DNA of 64,000 bases, taken from the NCBI GenBank assembly GCA_964583865.1, contig CAZOXZ010000001.1, forward strand, positions 3,101-67,100, given 5' to 3'. Below the pieces are notes generated by a model that ran no database searches, was not told the DNA's origin, and saw only the letters and a list, made by a program, of their open reading frames with translations. The position numbers were made by a program, and so were the translations under genes. Below, piece after piece: positions 50,584 to 59,454 of the stretch. The number at the start of each line of letters is the position of its first letter. The stretch's first letter is position 1. The stretch is from DASSBG01 sp964583865 (GTDB taxonomy: Bacteria; Pseudomonadota; Gammaproteobacteria; Xanthomonadales; Rhodanobacteraceae).

Positions 50584-51075
50584 ATGAAAGCCATTACCAG
50601 TTTCTGCCTTGCGGCCCTGCTGGCCGCACCAGCCGCCATGGCCGCCGACGCCGTCGTGCTGACCCCGGACGACATCCAGTTCACTGGCGCCCGTGCAATG
50701 ATCGACGCCAACCCGGTGCTGCACGTCAAGACCATGCGCATGCGGATCGAGCCCAACAAGACCATGCCGCCACACGGTCCGGGCCAGGGCTACTTCATTG
50801 CCACCGTGATCAGCGGCACCTTGCAACTCGGCATCGGCGATACATTCGACGAAGCGGCGTTGAAGACCCTGCCGCCCGGCAGCGTGTTCACGCACGCACC
50901 GTCGCAAAAGCATTTCGTGCGTACCGGCGACGAGCCGGTGGTGCTGCAAGTGACCATGATCCAGCCCGAGGGCGCCAAGCATCATCACCAACACGGTGCG
51001 GCCCACGAGCACGGTGCAAAGCACGAGCACGGGCACCACGAGCACGGCGAGCACAAGGCCAAGGCCGAATCCTGA
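50584..51075 (+). CDS. Periplasmic cupin with His-rich metal-binding tail
   Basis: A 163-residue exported protein with a clear Sec signal (MKAITSFCLAALLAAPAAMA, cut before ADAVV). The cupin barrel covers about 30-130; motif 1 is MPPHGPGQGYFIATVISGTL and motif 2 is PPGSVFTHAPSQKHFVRTGD, with His positions suited to binding a metal. The last 33 residues are made of His-Glu-Gly clusters (HHHQHGAAHEHGAKHEH, then HGHHEHGEH), as in metal chaperones. The start was set at 50584 because it opens the signal peptide. A strong bidirectional terminator follows. Ligand and metal are unknown. Confidence 0.85.
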   Translation: MKAITSFCLAALLAAPAAMAADAVVLTPDDIQFTGARAMIDANPVLHVKTMRMRIEPNKTMPPHGPGQGYFIATVISGTLQLGIGDTFDEAALKTLPPGSVFTHAPSQKHFVRTGDEPVVLQVTMIQPEGAKHHHQHGAAHEHGAKHEHGHHEHGEHKAKAES

Positions 51076-51100
51076 CGCGGACCTGGTCGACGTCCAAATC

Positions 51101-51132
51101 AAAAGGCCCATGCCTGCGGCATGGGCCTTTTT
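51101..51132. terminator. Bidirectional intrinsic terminator
   Basis: Perfect stem AAAAGGCCCATGCC/GGCATGGGCCTTTT with a TGC loop, A-tract on one side and TTTTT on the other. It ends both the cupin gene (plus) and prlC (minus), which converge here. Confidence 0.9.
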
Positions 51133-51155
51133 GCATCAGGGTTTGGCCAAAGCTG

Positions 51156-53195
51156 TCAGGCCGGCACCGGGTCCGGGGTCAGGCCATAGCTGGCCAGCAA
51201 GGCCTCGGCTTGCGGCTCGCGCCCGCGAAAAGCGACGAAGCTCTGCATGGCCGGACGGCTGGCACCAACGGCCAGCACCTCGTTGCGGAAGCGCGACCCG
51301 GTGGCCGGGTCGATGACGCCGTGCGCCTCGAAGGCCGAGAACACATCCGCCGACAGCAGCTCGGCCCACAAATAGCTGTAGTACCCGGCCGCATAGCCGC
51401 CGGCGAAAATATGGCCGAAGGCATGCGGAAAGCGCTGCCAGGCGGGCGGGCGGATCACGGCTACCTCGTCGCGCACGCGTTCCAGCACGGCCATGGCCGT
51501 TTCGGGCGATGCCGGGTCATATTCCACGTGCAGACGAAAATCGAACAGGCCGTATTCCAGCTGGCGCAACAGGAACATGCCGGCCTGGAAGTGGCGCGCA
51601 GCCAGCATCTTCGCGAACAGGGCGTCGGGCAGTTTTTCGCCGCTTTGCCAGTGGCCTGACAAAAGATCCAGCGCATCGCGGTTCCAGCCGAAGTTCTCCA
51701 TGAACTGGCTGGGCATTTCCACGGCATCCCATTCGACATTGTTGATACCGGCGATGCCGGGCAAATCGACCTCGGTGAGCATGTGGTGCAGGCAGTGACC
51801 GAACTCATGCAGCAGGGTCAGCACGTCGTCGTGACTCAACAGGCTGGGATGGGCCTCGCCGGCCGGGGCGAAGTTGCAGGTCAGGAAGGCCACCGGCAAC
51901 TGCGTCGCGCCGCCGGCCTGGAAGCGATCGCGGCAGGCGTCCATCCAGGCGCCGCCACGCTTGCCGCTGCGTGCCACAAGATCGAGATACAGCCCGGCGA
52001 TGACGTGGCCCGAGCCGTCCAGCACATCCCAGTACTCGGCATCGGCATGCCAGGTGCTGACATCCGTGCGCGGCTGCAACTTGATGCCATACAGCTGCTC
52101 GGCCAACGCGAACACACCGGCGCGCGCCGTGGGCAGCGGAAAGTACGGTTTCAATTCCTCCTCGGAAAGCTGGAAGCGTTGCTGGCGCAGCTTTTCCGAG
52201 GCCCAGCCGATGTCCCAGGCCTCGAGCTCCTCCAGGCCCAGTTCGCGGGCCGCAAAGGCGCGCAACCCGGCCAGTTCCTCGTCGGCCACCGGCCTGGCGC
52301 GTGTAGCCAGGTCGCGCTCGAAATCGAGCACGCGGTCGGTAGTGCCGGCCATCTTCACGCTCACCGACTCGGCCGCGGCATTGGCAAAGCCCAGCAACTG
52401 CGCCGCCTCATGGCGCAGGGCCATGATCTCGGCAATACGCGCACTGTTGTCAAAGCGGCCGGCATCCGGCCCCTGGTCCGAGGCCCGCGTAGCGAAGGCA
52501 CGGTACACGCGCTCGCGCAAGCCGCGGTCGTCGGCATACGTGAGGACAGCCTGCACCGCCGGCTGGTGCAGGGTGACGAGCCAGCCGTCCAGATCCTTGT
52601 CCCGGGCATAGGCAGAAAGAATGTCCCGGGCCGAATCGGGCAGGCCCGCCAGTGCTGCCTCATCGGTAATGTGATGTTGCCAGGCTTCGGTGGCATCCAG
52701 CACGGCGTTGGAAAATTCGGTTCCCAACTGCGAAAGTCGGTTGCTGATCTCGCGGAAACGCGAGCGCTGCGGTTCGATCAACGCCACGCCGGCAAGCTCG
52801 AAATCACGCAGGGCATGGCTCACCAGCGCTGCCTGCTCGGTGGTCACGTCGGGTTGTCCCGCCACCGCCTGCACGGCTTCGTACAGAGCCCGGTTCTGGC
52901 CCAAACGCGCGGCAAAATCGCTGACCAGGGCCTCGGCCTCGGCGTGGGCCTGGCGGAGTTCCGGTGTGTTGGCCACCGAATGCAAGTGGCTGATGGGCGA
53001 CCACAAGCGGGCCAGGTCCTGATCCAGCCGTTCCCAGGCCAGCATGACACTGTCGAAGTCACGAACATCCTCCTTGCAAATCGCCTCGATACCGGCTTCG
53101 CAACGCGCGATGGCCTGTTTGGTCGCAGGCACGACATCAGCCGCTGAGAAGGCGGCAAAATCGGGCAGGTTCAGGTCAGGTATGGCTGGGTTCAT
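51156..53195 (-). CDS. prlC: Oligopeptidase A (M3 family zinc metallopeptidase)
   Basis: A 679-residue cytosolic metallopeptidase, the length of E. coli PrlC (680). It degrades short peptides, including cleaved signal peptides. The zinc motif HEFGH begins at His463 (LLHEFGHCLHHML), with the third ligand Glu in VEWDAVEMPSQFMENF. The C-terminal motif FAGGYAAGYYSYLWAELLSADV is family-specific. Start: MNPAIPDLNLPDF at 53195 aligns with the family; ATG at 53207 is 4 codons upstream and also possible. The region between it and the patatin gene carries divergent promoters. Confidence 0.95.
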   Translation of the reverse strand: MNPAIPDLNLPDFAAFSAADVVPATKQAIARCEAGIEAICKEDVRDFDSVMLAWERLDQDLARLWSPISHLHSVANTPELRQAHAEAEALVSDFAARLGQNRALYEAVQAVAGQPDVTTEQAALVSHALRDFELAGVALIEPQRSRFREISNRLSQLGTEFSNAVLDATEAWQHHITDEAALAGLPDSARDILSAYARDKDLDGWLVTLHQPAVQAVLTYADDRGLRERVYRAFATRASDQGPDAGRFDNSARIAEIMALRHEAAQLLGFANAAAESVSVKMAGTTDRVLDFERDLATRARPVADEELAGLRAFAARELGLEELEAWDIGWASEKLRQQRFQLSEEELKPYFPLPTARAGVFALAEQLYGIKLQPRTDVSTWHADAEYWDVLDGSGHVIAGLYLDLVARSGKRGGAWMDACRDRFQAGGATQLPVAFLTCNFAPAGEAHPSLLSHDDVLTLLHEFGHCLHHMLTEVDLPGIAGINNVEWDAVEMPSQFMENFGWNRDALDLLSGHWQSGEKLPDALFAKMLAARHFQAGMFLLRQLEYGLFDFRLHVEYDPASPETAMAVLERVRDEVAVIRPPAWQRFPHAFGHIFAGGYAAGYYSYLWAELLSADVFSAFEAHGVIDPATGSRFRNEVLAVGASRPAMQSFVAFRGREPQAEALLASYGLTPDPVPA

Positions 53196-53290
53196 GGCAA
53201 TGGCCATTGCATGCGAATGAATCCCTGTACATGGCGCCGATGACAGGCAATTGCAAGGCAACCGACGGCCACGGGGAGTACGATGGATGC

Positions 53291-55027
53291 ATGCCGCGCA
53301 CCATCAATGACAACCTGCCCCTGTTGCGCCACTCCAGCGTCTTCGCTCCCCTGCGCAAGGCCGTGCTGGAACGTATCAGTCGCCAGATGGAGACACGCAC
53401 GGTCGACGGTGGGCAGACGCTGTTTCGCGCCGGCGAAACGGCCGCCGGCCTGTACCTGCTGCGCTCGGGCAGCATCGGCCTGTTCCGGCCGCCCCAGGCC
53501 GGTGGCGAGGAACACCTTGCAGGCATCGTCGGCAACGGCGAGACCCTCGGCGTGACCAGCCTGTTGCTGGACCAGCCGTACAACATCAACGCCCGCGCGC
53601 TGCGTGATTCGGAGTTGCTGTTCCTGTCACGCAAGGCCTGGGACCGGCTCATCCATCGCCACCCGCGGGTCATGCTGGGTTCGGCCCGGGCTGCCCTGCA
53701 ACGACTGCTGGATCGCGATGCCGACGAACCTCGCATCCAGCCCCGAACCTTTGCCATCCTGCCTTTCGATGCCTCGGTCAACGTCCGCGCGCTGGCCGAA
53801 GCGCTGCGCCTGGCGCTGCAACCCTTCGGCCAGTGCCTGCTGGTCGATGCCGCGCTCGGCAAGGACCGCGAACCCGGTTGGTTTGCCGAACAGGAAGAAC
53901 GCGCGCATTTCGTGCTGTACCTCGACGAGGGCCGCGACGAGGCCTGGCGCGACCTGTGCCGGCGCCAGGCCGATGCCCTGCTGCCCGCGGTGCAGGCCGG
54001 GCGGCGACCCGGACCGTGGCTGGATGCCGCGCACATGGACGAGCACGCCGACCTCGCCAGGCCCCGCCATCTTTTGCTGCTGCATTCGGGTGCCGACATC
54101 GTTGCCGGCGCCGCGGCACGCTGGGGCGAAGTCTTTGAAGGCATCGCCCAGGTGCACCACATCCGCCATCTGAGTCGCGGCGACATCGAGCGCGTGGCAC
54201 GCTTGTTGGCACGGCGTTCGGCCGGGCTGGTGCTGTCCGGCGGCGGTGCCCGTGCCTTTGCTGCCATCGGCCTGATCCGCGCGTTGCGCGAATGCGGCTT
54301 CCACGTCGACCGCGTCGGCGGCACCAGCATGGGAGCCATCGTCGCTGCCGGCGTGGCGCGCGAGTGGGACAACGACGCCATGCGCGCCCACTTCCACGAT
54401 GCCTTCGTCAAACACAAGCCGCTGTCCGACTGGACCTTCCCGCTGGTGGCGCTGTTGCGCGGCGAACGCGCCTCACGCCTTTTCATGCAGCACTTTGGCA
54501 AGGGCGACATCAGTGACCTGGCCCTGCCGTTCTTTTGCGTGTCGGCTGACCTGACCAGCGGCATGGCCCGCATCCATCGTGATGGCCCCTTGTGGCGTGC
54601 CCTGCGCGCGGCCAGTTCCATCCCCGGCCTGCTGCCACCGGTGCTGCACGACGGCCACGTGCTGGTCGATGGCGGCATCATCAACGACCTGCCGGTAGAT
54701 GTGATGTACGACCACGGCGTGTCCCGCATCCTGGCCTGCGACATCCGTGCTGAAGGCGTGCTCACCAGCCCGCTCGAGCAGGCCTGGTCGCCGGGCCTGT
54801 GGCAGCAATGGCGCCAACGCCACAAACAACCCGGTATCGGCTCGCTGCTGCTGCGCTCGGGCATGGTCAACGCCGAAACCGGCGCCACCGCCCGGCGACG
54901 CCTTGCGACCTGGTTGTTCGCGCCGCCCATGGAAGACATCGGCCTGCTGGACTTCGATGCCTTCGACCGTGCCGTCGAACTGGGCTACCGTTACGGCATG
55001 CAACTGCTTCCGGAACTGACCACATGA
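53291..55027 (+). CDS. Patatin-like phospholipase with cyclic-nucleotide-binding domain (NTE family)
   Basis: A 578-residue protein. An N-terminal cNMP-binding domain (about 12-135: LFRAGETAAGLYLLRSGSIG, GNGETLGVTSLLLDQPYNIN) is followed by a middle alpha/beta segment (about 145-300) and a C-terminal patatin domain (about 310-480) with the oxyanion loop LVLSGGGARAFAAIGLIRAL, the nucleophile motif GGTSMGAIVAAG and the catalytic Asp in LVDGGIINDLP. It is a serine lysophospholipase of the neuropathy-target-esterase type, probably gated by cNMP. The ATG at 53291 is the first in frame downstream of GGGGAG. It is coupled to the gamma-carbonic-anhydrase gene by ATGA overlap. Confidence 0.9.
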   Translation: MPRTINDNLPLLRHSSVFAPLRKAVLERISRQMETRTVDGGQTLFRAGETAAGLYLLRSGSIGLFRPPQAGGEEHLAGIVGNGETLGVTSLLLDQPYNINARALRDSELLFLSRKAWDRLIHRHPRVMLGSARAALQRLLDRDADEPRIQPRTFAILPFDASVNVRALAEALRLALQPFGQCLLVDAALGKDREPGWFAEQEERAHFVLYLDEGRDEAWRDLCRRQADALLPAVQAGRRPGPWLDAAHMDEHADLARPRHLLLLHSGADIVAGAAARWGEVFEGIAQVHHIRHLSRGDIERVARLLARRSAGLVLSGGGARAFAAIGLIRALRECGFHVDRVGGTSMGAIVAAGVAREWDNDAMRAHFHDAFVKHKPLSDWTFPLVALLRGERASRLFMQHFGKGDISDLALPFFCVSADLTSGMARIHRDGPLWRALRAASSIPGLLPPVLHDGHVLVDGGIINDLPVDVMYDHGVSRILACDIRAEGVLTSPLEQAWSPGLWQQWRQRHKQPGIGSLLLRSGMVNAETGATARRRLATWLFAPPMEDIGLLDFDAFDRAVELGYRYGMQLLPELTT

Positions 55028-55596
55028 GCGACATCCCCGCACCCGGCTTGCGTCCGTATGCCGGCGAATTGCCACAGCTGGCTCAGAGCGTCTACGTCGA
55101 TCCGGCCGCCACAGTCATCGGTCGCGTGTATCTGGACGACGATGTTTCCATCTGGCCCGGCGCCGTGCTGCGCGGCGATGTCGAGGCCATCCACGTCGGC
55201 GTCGGCAGCAACATCCAGGACGGCGCCATCGTGCATGTCACCCATGACGGCCCGTACACACCCGGCGGCCGCGCCTGCAACATCGGCGCCAACGTCACCG
55301 TCGGCCACGGCGCCATCATCCATGCCTGCGACATTGGCGATGCCTGCCTGATCGGCATGCGTGCGACCATCATGGACGATGCCGTCATCGCCCCACACTG
55401 CCTCATCGGCGCCGGCGCCCTCGTGACACCCGGCACGAAAACCGGCGAAGGCGAACTGTGGCTGGGCAGCCCCGCCAGACGCGTGCGCGCACTGACCGCC
55501 GAGCAGATCGAGCAACTGGAATACTCGGCCAAGCACTATGTTCGGCTGAAGAACCAATATCTCAACCGGACCGGTGCGGCGCAGCGCGCACCCTGA
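55024..55596 (+). CDS. Gamma-carbonic anhydrase family protein (YrdA-like)
   Basis: A 190-residue left-handed beta-helix protein with hexapeptide repeats (VIGRVYLDDDVSIWPGAVLR, IGANVTVGHGAIIHACDIGD, CLIGMRATIMDDAVI). The zinc ligands typical of Cam/YrdA are placed in IVHVTHDG and GHGAIIH. Activity as a carbonic anhydrase is uncertain for this subfamily; E. coli YrdA and CaiE relatives are often inactive. The C-terminal helix (QIEQLEYSAKHYVRLKNQYL) is present. The start overlaps the patatin stop by 4 bp, so it is the second gene of a two-gene operon. Confidence 0.9.
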   Translation: MSDIPAPGLRPYAGELPQLAQSVYVDPAATVIGRVYLDDDVSIWPGAVLRGDVEAIHVGVGSNIQDGAIVHVTHDGPYTPGGRACNIGANVTVGHGAIIHACDIGDACLIGMRATIMDDAVIAPHCLIGAGALVTPGTKTGEGELWLGSPARRVRALTAEQIEQLEYSAKHYVRLKNQYLNRTGAAQRAP

Positions 55597-55675
55597 CGGC
55601 TCCCGGCCAGCGCTCAACGAGGCCGGCTCCGCTTGTCTTCATGTCGCGGTGCTGACGCTATCCCGTTGTCACTGG

Positions 55676-56632
55676 CTACGGACTGGCCGAACCGGGGGCC
55701 TGCCGCGTGGCATTGACCCATTGCATACTCGGAAAGGGTTCCGAACAATCCGGTGAATCGCGACAACGTGAGATCGCGTCGCGGACCAGATTGCTGAAGC
55801 CATGCACCGCCCCGGCCAGTCCCGATCTGTACCTTCGTTCCGCCGCGGATGGAGAAGCGTCGATGTACGCCTGTACGCGTTGCAGCGCACCGTGATCGCC
55901 GAGAAAATCCGCCCAGTACAGCAGGGGGATGATGACATCCGCTTCCTGACCCTCCGGGGCATTCCGTCCTCTGCCCCAAGCTTCGAGATAGCCCTCGAAT
56001 GGGCTGTTGACCTGATTCAACACCTCCAACGTCGAGCCGTAGAGCTGCGCCGCGTCGGATCTTCCGGCCTCCGCAGGCGACAAGCCCGTGTTCTCTTGCA
56101 TCGCGTCCCGGGCGCGGATGTGCAGAAAAAACGCCGCCTTGACGTTGCCATTCTCCATGAGAAGGCGGAGCTGATCGTTGCTCATCGCCTCGGCCGCCAG
56201 TACATCTTCCGGCATCGGGTAGCCATGTGCCGCCATCCACGCAATGGCTTCAGGGCTGCGGTCGTGATAGACGCCGAAAAAGGCCTTGTCAAAGTCGCGC
56301 AACGTCTCCTGCTGCGAGAGACTGAACTGGTTCATCCAGTCCTCGAAGCTGGCCGCGGTCTGCACCCGCGTCACACCGGCGATCTGGTAACGCTGTGGCA
56401 CGGGAGCCGTGCCGTCATCGGCAATATGCTGTGTGTCGTTCCCGCTGTGATCTCGGATGCGAGGCGATTCCGAAGAGGACCCGGATGCAACGGATACCGA
56501 AGCGGCGGCCGAAGGCTCGGCCACCGCTCCGTTGTCCGCGGGCTTTTGATCGGCCCGCCCCAGCCACCAGGTTGTACCGGCAGCCACCACGATCAACAAC
56601 ACCAGCAAGGCAGCAAGTTGTTTTCCAGTCAT
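55676..56632 (-). CDS. Membrane-anchored tandem paralogue 3 (unknown family)
   Basis: A 318-residue bitopic protein: short cytoplasmic start, one transmembrane helix (LAALLVLLIVVAAGTTWWLG, about 6-25), a Ser/Ala/Glu-rich linker, then a helical periplasmic domain. The block PVPQRYQIAGVTRVQTAASF to GYPMPEDVLAAEAMS and ENGNVKAAFFL is shared with the two genes upstream; the middle NGNVKAAFFLHIRAR resembles a Sel1/TPR-like helix pair. The C-terminal 100 residues differ most from the other two (NSPFEGYLEAWGRGR). It is the last gene of the PLA2-like operon, 83 bp after paralogue 2. Function unknown; an immunity role is proposed. Confidence 0.75.
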   Translation of the reverse strand: MTGKQLAALLVLLIVVAAGTTWWLGRADQKPADNGAVAEPSAAASVSVASGSSSESPRIRDHSGNDTQHIADDGTAPVPQRYQIAGVTRVQTAASFEDWMNQFSLSQQETLRDFDKAFFGVYHDRSPEAIAWMAAHGYPMPEDVLAAEAMSNDQLRLLMENGNVKAAFFLHIRARDAMQENTGLSPAEAGRSDAAQLYGSTLEVLNQVNSPFEGYLEAWGRGRNAPEGQEADVIIPLLYWADFLGDHGALQRVQAYIDASPSAAERRYRSGLAGAVHGFSNLVRDAISRCRDSPDCSEPFPSMQWVNATRQAPGSASP

Positions 56633-56715
56633 GGCTCACATCCATTCCGTGGCAGCGCAGGTTGCTCTGCAAGAGCCACGAACCCGTCAGCTTTCGTGAC
56701 CGGGTGAGTCAAACT

Positions 56716-57666
56716 CTAATCCGACGGGTAGTAATGCACTGTCGGATTATTCTGAGAACTCACACCAATCCTTCTTGGGCAAAACTCAGCGATGGCACGC
56801 GAATACAGCAGAGACATCGAGATGACACCGGCATATATCTTTTGTCTAGCATCAACACGTGATCGATCTGAGACGATAAATCTGTCGACGAGCCGACCGC
56901 TCCGAAAATCGCCCAAATGTTTTGCCCAGACCAGCGCTGCCAGTATCTTGGCGTCTCGGCTGTCTTGGCCAGTCATGAGACTGGCTTCCTGCGCCTCAAG
57001 AAAAGCCTTGTACGGGCTGTTCGCGGTCTTGAGCAAGTGCTTGACCCTGAGCAAATCCTTGAAATATTGAGGATTATTCTCATACACCGTGCTCTTGTTC
57101 AGCTTGCCATCAGACAGCGCCACCTTGGCATTGATTTCAGCAACGTTCCGGCTTTTGAGCAGGAAGGCGGCCTTGACATTGCCTTCCTTGACCAGATCAC
57201 GCAGTGTCTCGCTGCTCAACCCCTGCGCAGCCAGCACGTCCTCCGGCATGGGATAACCATTTTGGGCCATCCATGCGACCGTCTCCGGGTTGTGTACGCG
57301 GTACACGCCATGGTTGCGCTTGTTGAAGTCACGCAGGATAGCTTGATCCGCCTCGGAGAAATGTGCCATCCAGTCCTCGAAGCTAGCCGCGGTCTGCACC
57401 TGTGTCACGCCAGCGATCTGGTAACGCCGTGGCACGGGAGCCGTGCCGTCATCGGCAATATGCTGTGTGTCGTTCTCGCTGTGATCTCGCGTGCGCGGCG
57501 ATTCCGAGGCGGGTCCGGCTGCGACGGATGCCGAAGCGGCGGCCGACGTCTCGGCCACCGCCCCGTTGTCCGCGGGCTTTTGATCGGCCCGACCCAACCA
57601 CCAGGTTGCGCCGGCCACCACCACGATCACCAACACCAGCAAGGCAGCACGTTGTTTTGCGTTCAT
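56716..57666 (-). CDS. Membrane-anchored tandem paralogue 2 (unknown family)
   Basis: A 316-residue relative of the genes on each side with the same layout: transmembrane anchor (ALLVLVIVVVAGATWWLG), linker SESPRTRDHSENDTQHIADD, the conserved core EDWMAHFSEADQAILRDFNK and GYPMPEDVLAAQGLS, and a divergent C-terminus (NSPYKAFLEAQEASLMTGQD to AEFCPRRIGVSSQNN). Over the first ~170 codons its DNA is almost identical to paralogue 1 (57749-58696), while the last ~140 codons differ and have lower GC. This points to recent duplication or gene conversion of the 5' half only. Start at 57666 was chosen for the MNAKQRAALL anchor. Confidence 0.75.
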   Translation of the reverse strand: MNAKQRAALLVLVIVVVAGATWWLGRADQKPADNGAVAETSAAASASVAAGPASESPRTRDHSENDTQHIADDGTAPVPRRYQIAGVTQVQTAASFEDWMAHFSEADQAILRDFNKRNHGVYRVHNPETVAWMAQNGYPMPEDVLAAQGLSSETLRDLVKEGNVKAAFLLKSRNVAEINAKVALSDGKLNKSTVYENNPQYFKDLLRVKHLLKTANSPYKAFLEAQEASLMTGQDSRDAKILAALVWAKHLGDFRSGRLVDRFIVSDRSRVDARQKIYAGVISMSLLYSRAIAEFCPRRIGVSSQNNPTVHYYPSD

Positions 57667-57748
57667 GGCTCGCCTCCGTTCACTTGTGTAACACAAGGTT
57701 CGCTAAAGCTGCAACACACGAACGGTTGCCTAGTGCCGATCACAAACC

Positions 57749-58696
57749 TCAGCGCCCGTATGGGGCTGGAGCAGTCGGATTGTGTGCTGACCGTACGGCG
57801 ATGGATGATCCGGTTTGCTCGCGGAAACTTTGCATGTAAAGCGCTGCCGTGGCGGTGGCTGTCTCCATGATCGTGAGTCTTCTTGCCATACGCTCCGGAT
57901 CAGAGTGCACAAAACGCTCGGCCAGACTGTAGGCGCGGAGGTCACCCAATGACGACGCCCATTTGAGAGCAGCCAGCACCTGTACATCCTCATAGTCCCG
58001 GTTACCTGTTAGTCTCGCCGAATCCGCTTCGAGAAACGCCTTGTACGGACTCTGCGCCTTGTTGATGACATGCTTGGTATACTGCATCCAGTCCTCCCTG
58101 TATTGTGGGTTTTTGCGCAAGATATAACCCATTTTTTCGTCGTTTTCTTCCATTTTCCTTTTGATCTCGGCAATATCACGGCTACGCAGCAGAAACGCCG
58201 CCTTGACATTGCCTTCCTTGACCAGGTCACGCAGTGTCTCACGGCTCAGCGCCTGCGCGGCCAGCACGTCTTCCGGCATGGGGTAGCCATGCTGGGCCAT
58301 CCACGCGACCGTTTCCGGGTTGTGCACGCGGTACACGCCATGGTTGCGCTTGTTGAAGTCACGCAGGATGGCCTGGTCCGCCTCGGAGAAATGTGCCATC
58401 CAGTCCTCGAAGCTGGCCGCGGTCTGCACCCGCGTCACCCCGGCAATCTGGTAACGCCGTGGCACGGGAGCCGTGCCGTCATCGGCAATATGCTGTGTGT
58501 CGTTCTCGCTGTGATCTCGCGTGCGCGGCGATTCCGAGGACGGCCCGCCTGCGACAGAACCCGAAGCGGTGGCCGAAGGCTCGGCCACCGCTCCGTTGTC
58601 CGCGGACTTTTGATCGGCCCGACCCAACCACCAGGTTGTGCCGGCAGCCACCACGATCACCAACACCAGCAAGGCGACAAAGCGTTTTGCGTTCAT
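57749..58696 (-). CDS. Membrane-anchored tandem paralogue 1, coupled to the PLA2-like gene
   Basis: A 315-residue member of the same family: anchor FVALLVLVIVVAAGTTWWLG, linker, conserved core (RYQIAGVTRVQTAASFEDWM, RNHGVYRVHNPETVAWMAQH) and helical C-terminal part (QSPYKAFLEADSARLTGNRD, YMQSFREQTGSS). Its ATG overlaps the stop codon of the secreted PLA2-like gene (ATGA at 58693-58696), so its synthesis should follow that of the secreted protein. By topology it would face the periplasm. No homologous family of known function comes to mind; lipase foldases have the same topology but a different sequence. Confidence 0.78.
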   Translation of the reverse strand: MNAKRFVALLVLVIVVAAGTTWWLGRADQKSADNGAVAEPSATASGSVAGGPSSESPRTRDHSENDTQHIADDGTAPVPRRYQIAGVTRVQTAASFEDWMAHFSEADQAILRDFNKRNHGVYRVHNPETVAWMAQHGYPMPEDVLAAQALSRETLRDLVKEGNVKAAFLLRSRDIAEIKRKMEENDEKMGYILRKNPQYREDWMQYTKHVINKAQSPYKAFLEADSARLTGNRDYEDVQVLAALKWASSLGDLRAYSLAERFVHSDPERMARRLTIMETATATAALYMQSFREQTGSSIAVRSAHNPTAPAPYGR

Positions 58697-59454
58697 GGCT
58701 CGCACCCGTTGGCTTTCATGGCGTTGCCCCATGCCGAGCACTTCTTCGCGGCCTGGGCATCGTCATAAGCTGATTGGCCCGCCGCAACAACCGTTCCATG
58801 GTACAGCGTCGCATAGGCGTTGCAGTCATCCGGTGCGGTGCTCACATCGCAAAAATCATGCATCGCCGTGCCGAAAGCGGTATCACAGCTTCTCTTGGCT
58901 TGTACCCCAGCCGCGTAGCAGTGGTCGTGATCGTTACAATAGGCACCAAAGTCAATGGATGGGTTGTCCTTCACCGGGCGCTCCATATCGCCGGAAAACC
59001 TGGGGTGGCCCAGCAAGTAGCCCCAACTGGACAAATAAGCCAACGCAGTCGCGCCCAAGGCCGTGCCGAACGGCCCGGAACCACAGTCGTTGGGTGCCCA
59101 GCTGGCACCACTGGCGGACGGCAAGCCGGGCGATGCCGGGTAAGTGCTCATGCTGCAACCAGCCGGCTTGAACTGTTCAAGAACTGAACACACGTGCTGG
59201 GACACGGGCCCGTTGGCGCGCGGGAAGGTCGCGTGATTGGGGATGGGCATGTTGGGCCATCCGGGCAGAAATGCGTTGCCGGACAGCCAGTAGGGACTCT
59301 GAATGATATATCCGTTGACGACGATCGCTTCGAGTGGCTGGCCTTCTTGTGCCATCACCGAGCCTGCAGTCGCCAGGGACGCAAGAAAAACAAGCACGTC
59401 AACCGCCAGTTGACGCCCGATGCTTGTTGCTTGTTGCTTGTTGCTTGTTGCCAA
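58693..59454 (-). CDS. Secreted Cys-rich protein, phospholipase A2-like (candidate toxin)
   Basis: Up to 253 residues with a Sec signal (VLVFLASLATAGSVMA, cut before QEG). The mature part has ten cysteines (89,100,124,173,179,190,202,211,239,251), enough for five disulfides. Residues 173-180, CNDHDHCY, match the phospholipase A2 active-site pattern CxxHDxCY with His176/Asp177; MHDFC near 200 could supply the second Asp, and NDCGSGPFG near 122-130 could be a Ca2+ loop. A PLA2 fold is inferred from these motifs only. The start is unclear: TTG 59454 opens the frame, GTG 59397 would fit the signal, and the ATG with a ribosome site (59458) is out of frame because of a 7-bp repeat. First gene of a four-gene unit. 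Confidence 0.68.
   Translation of the reverse strand: MATSNKQQATSIGRQLAVDVLVFLASLATAGSVMAQEGQPLEAIVVNGYIIQSPYWLSGNAFLPGWPNMPIPNHATFPRANGPVSQHVCSVLEQFKPAGCSMSTYPASPGLPSASGASWAPNDCGSGPFGTALGATALAYLSSWGYLLGHPRFSGDMERPVKDNPSIDFGAYCNDHDHCYAAGVQAKRSCDTAFGTAMHDFCDVSTAPDDCNAYATLYHGTVVAAGQSAYDDAQAAKKCSAWGNAMKANGCEP
59422..59449. repeat. 7-bp tandem repeat GCTTGTT x4 at the 5' end of the PLA2-like gene
   Basis: Four perfect copies plus two further matching bases. On the coding strand it reads AACAAGC and codes for the repeating NKQQATS-type N-terminus. Seven is not a multiple of three, so each gain or loss shifts the reading frame downstream of any start codon placed before it. Confidence 0.92.

Noticed and set aside
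55676..58696. Lipase-specific foldase (Lif) identity for the three paralogues
   Set aside because: Topology (anchor, linker, helical periplasmic domain) fits, but the Lif signature around RxxFDY(F/C)LSAxGE is absent and three copies per enzyme would be unusual.
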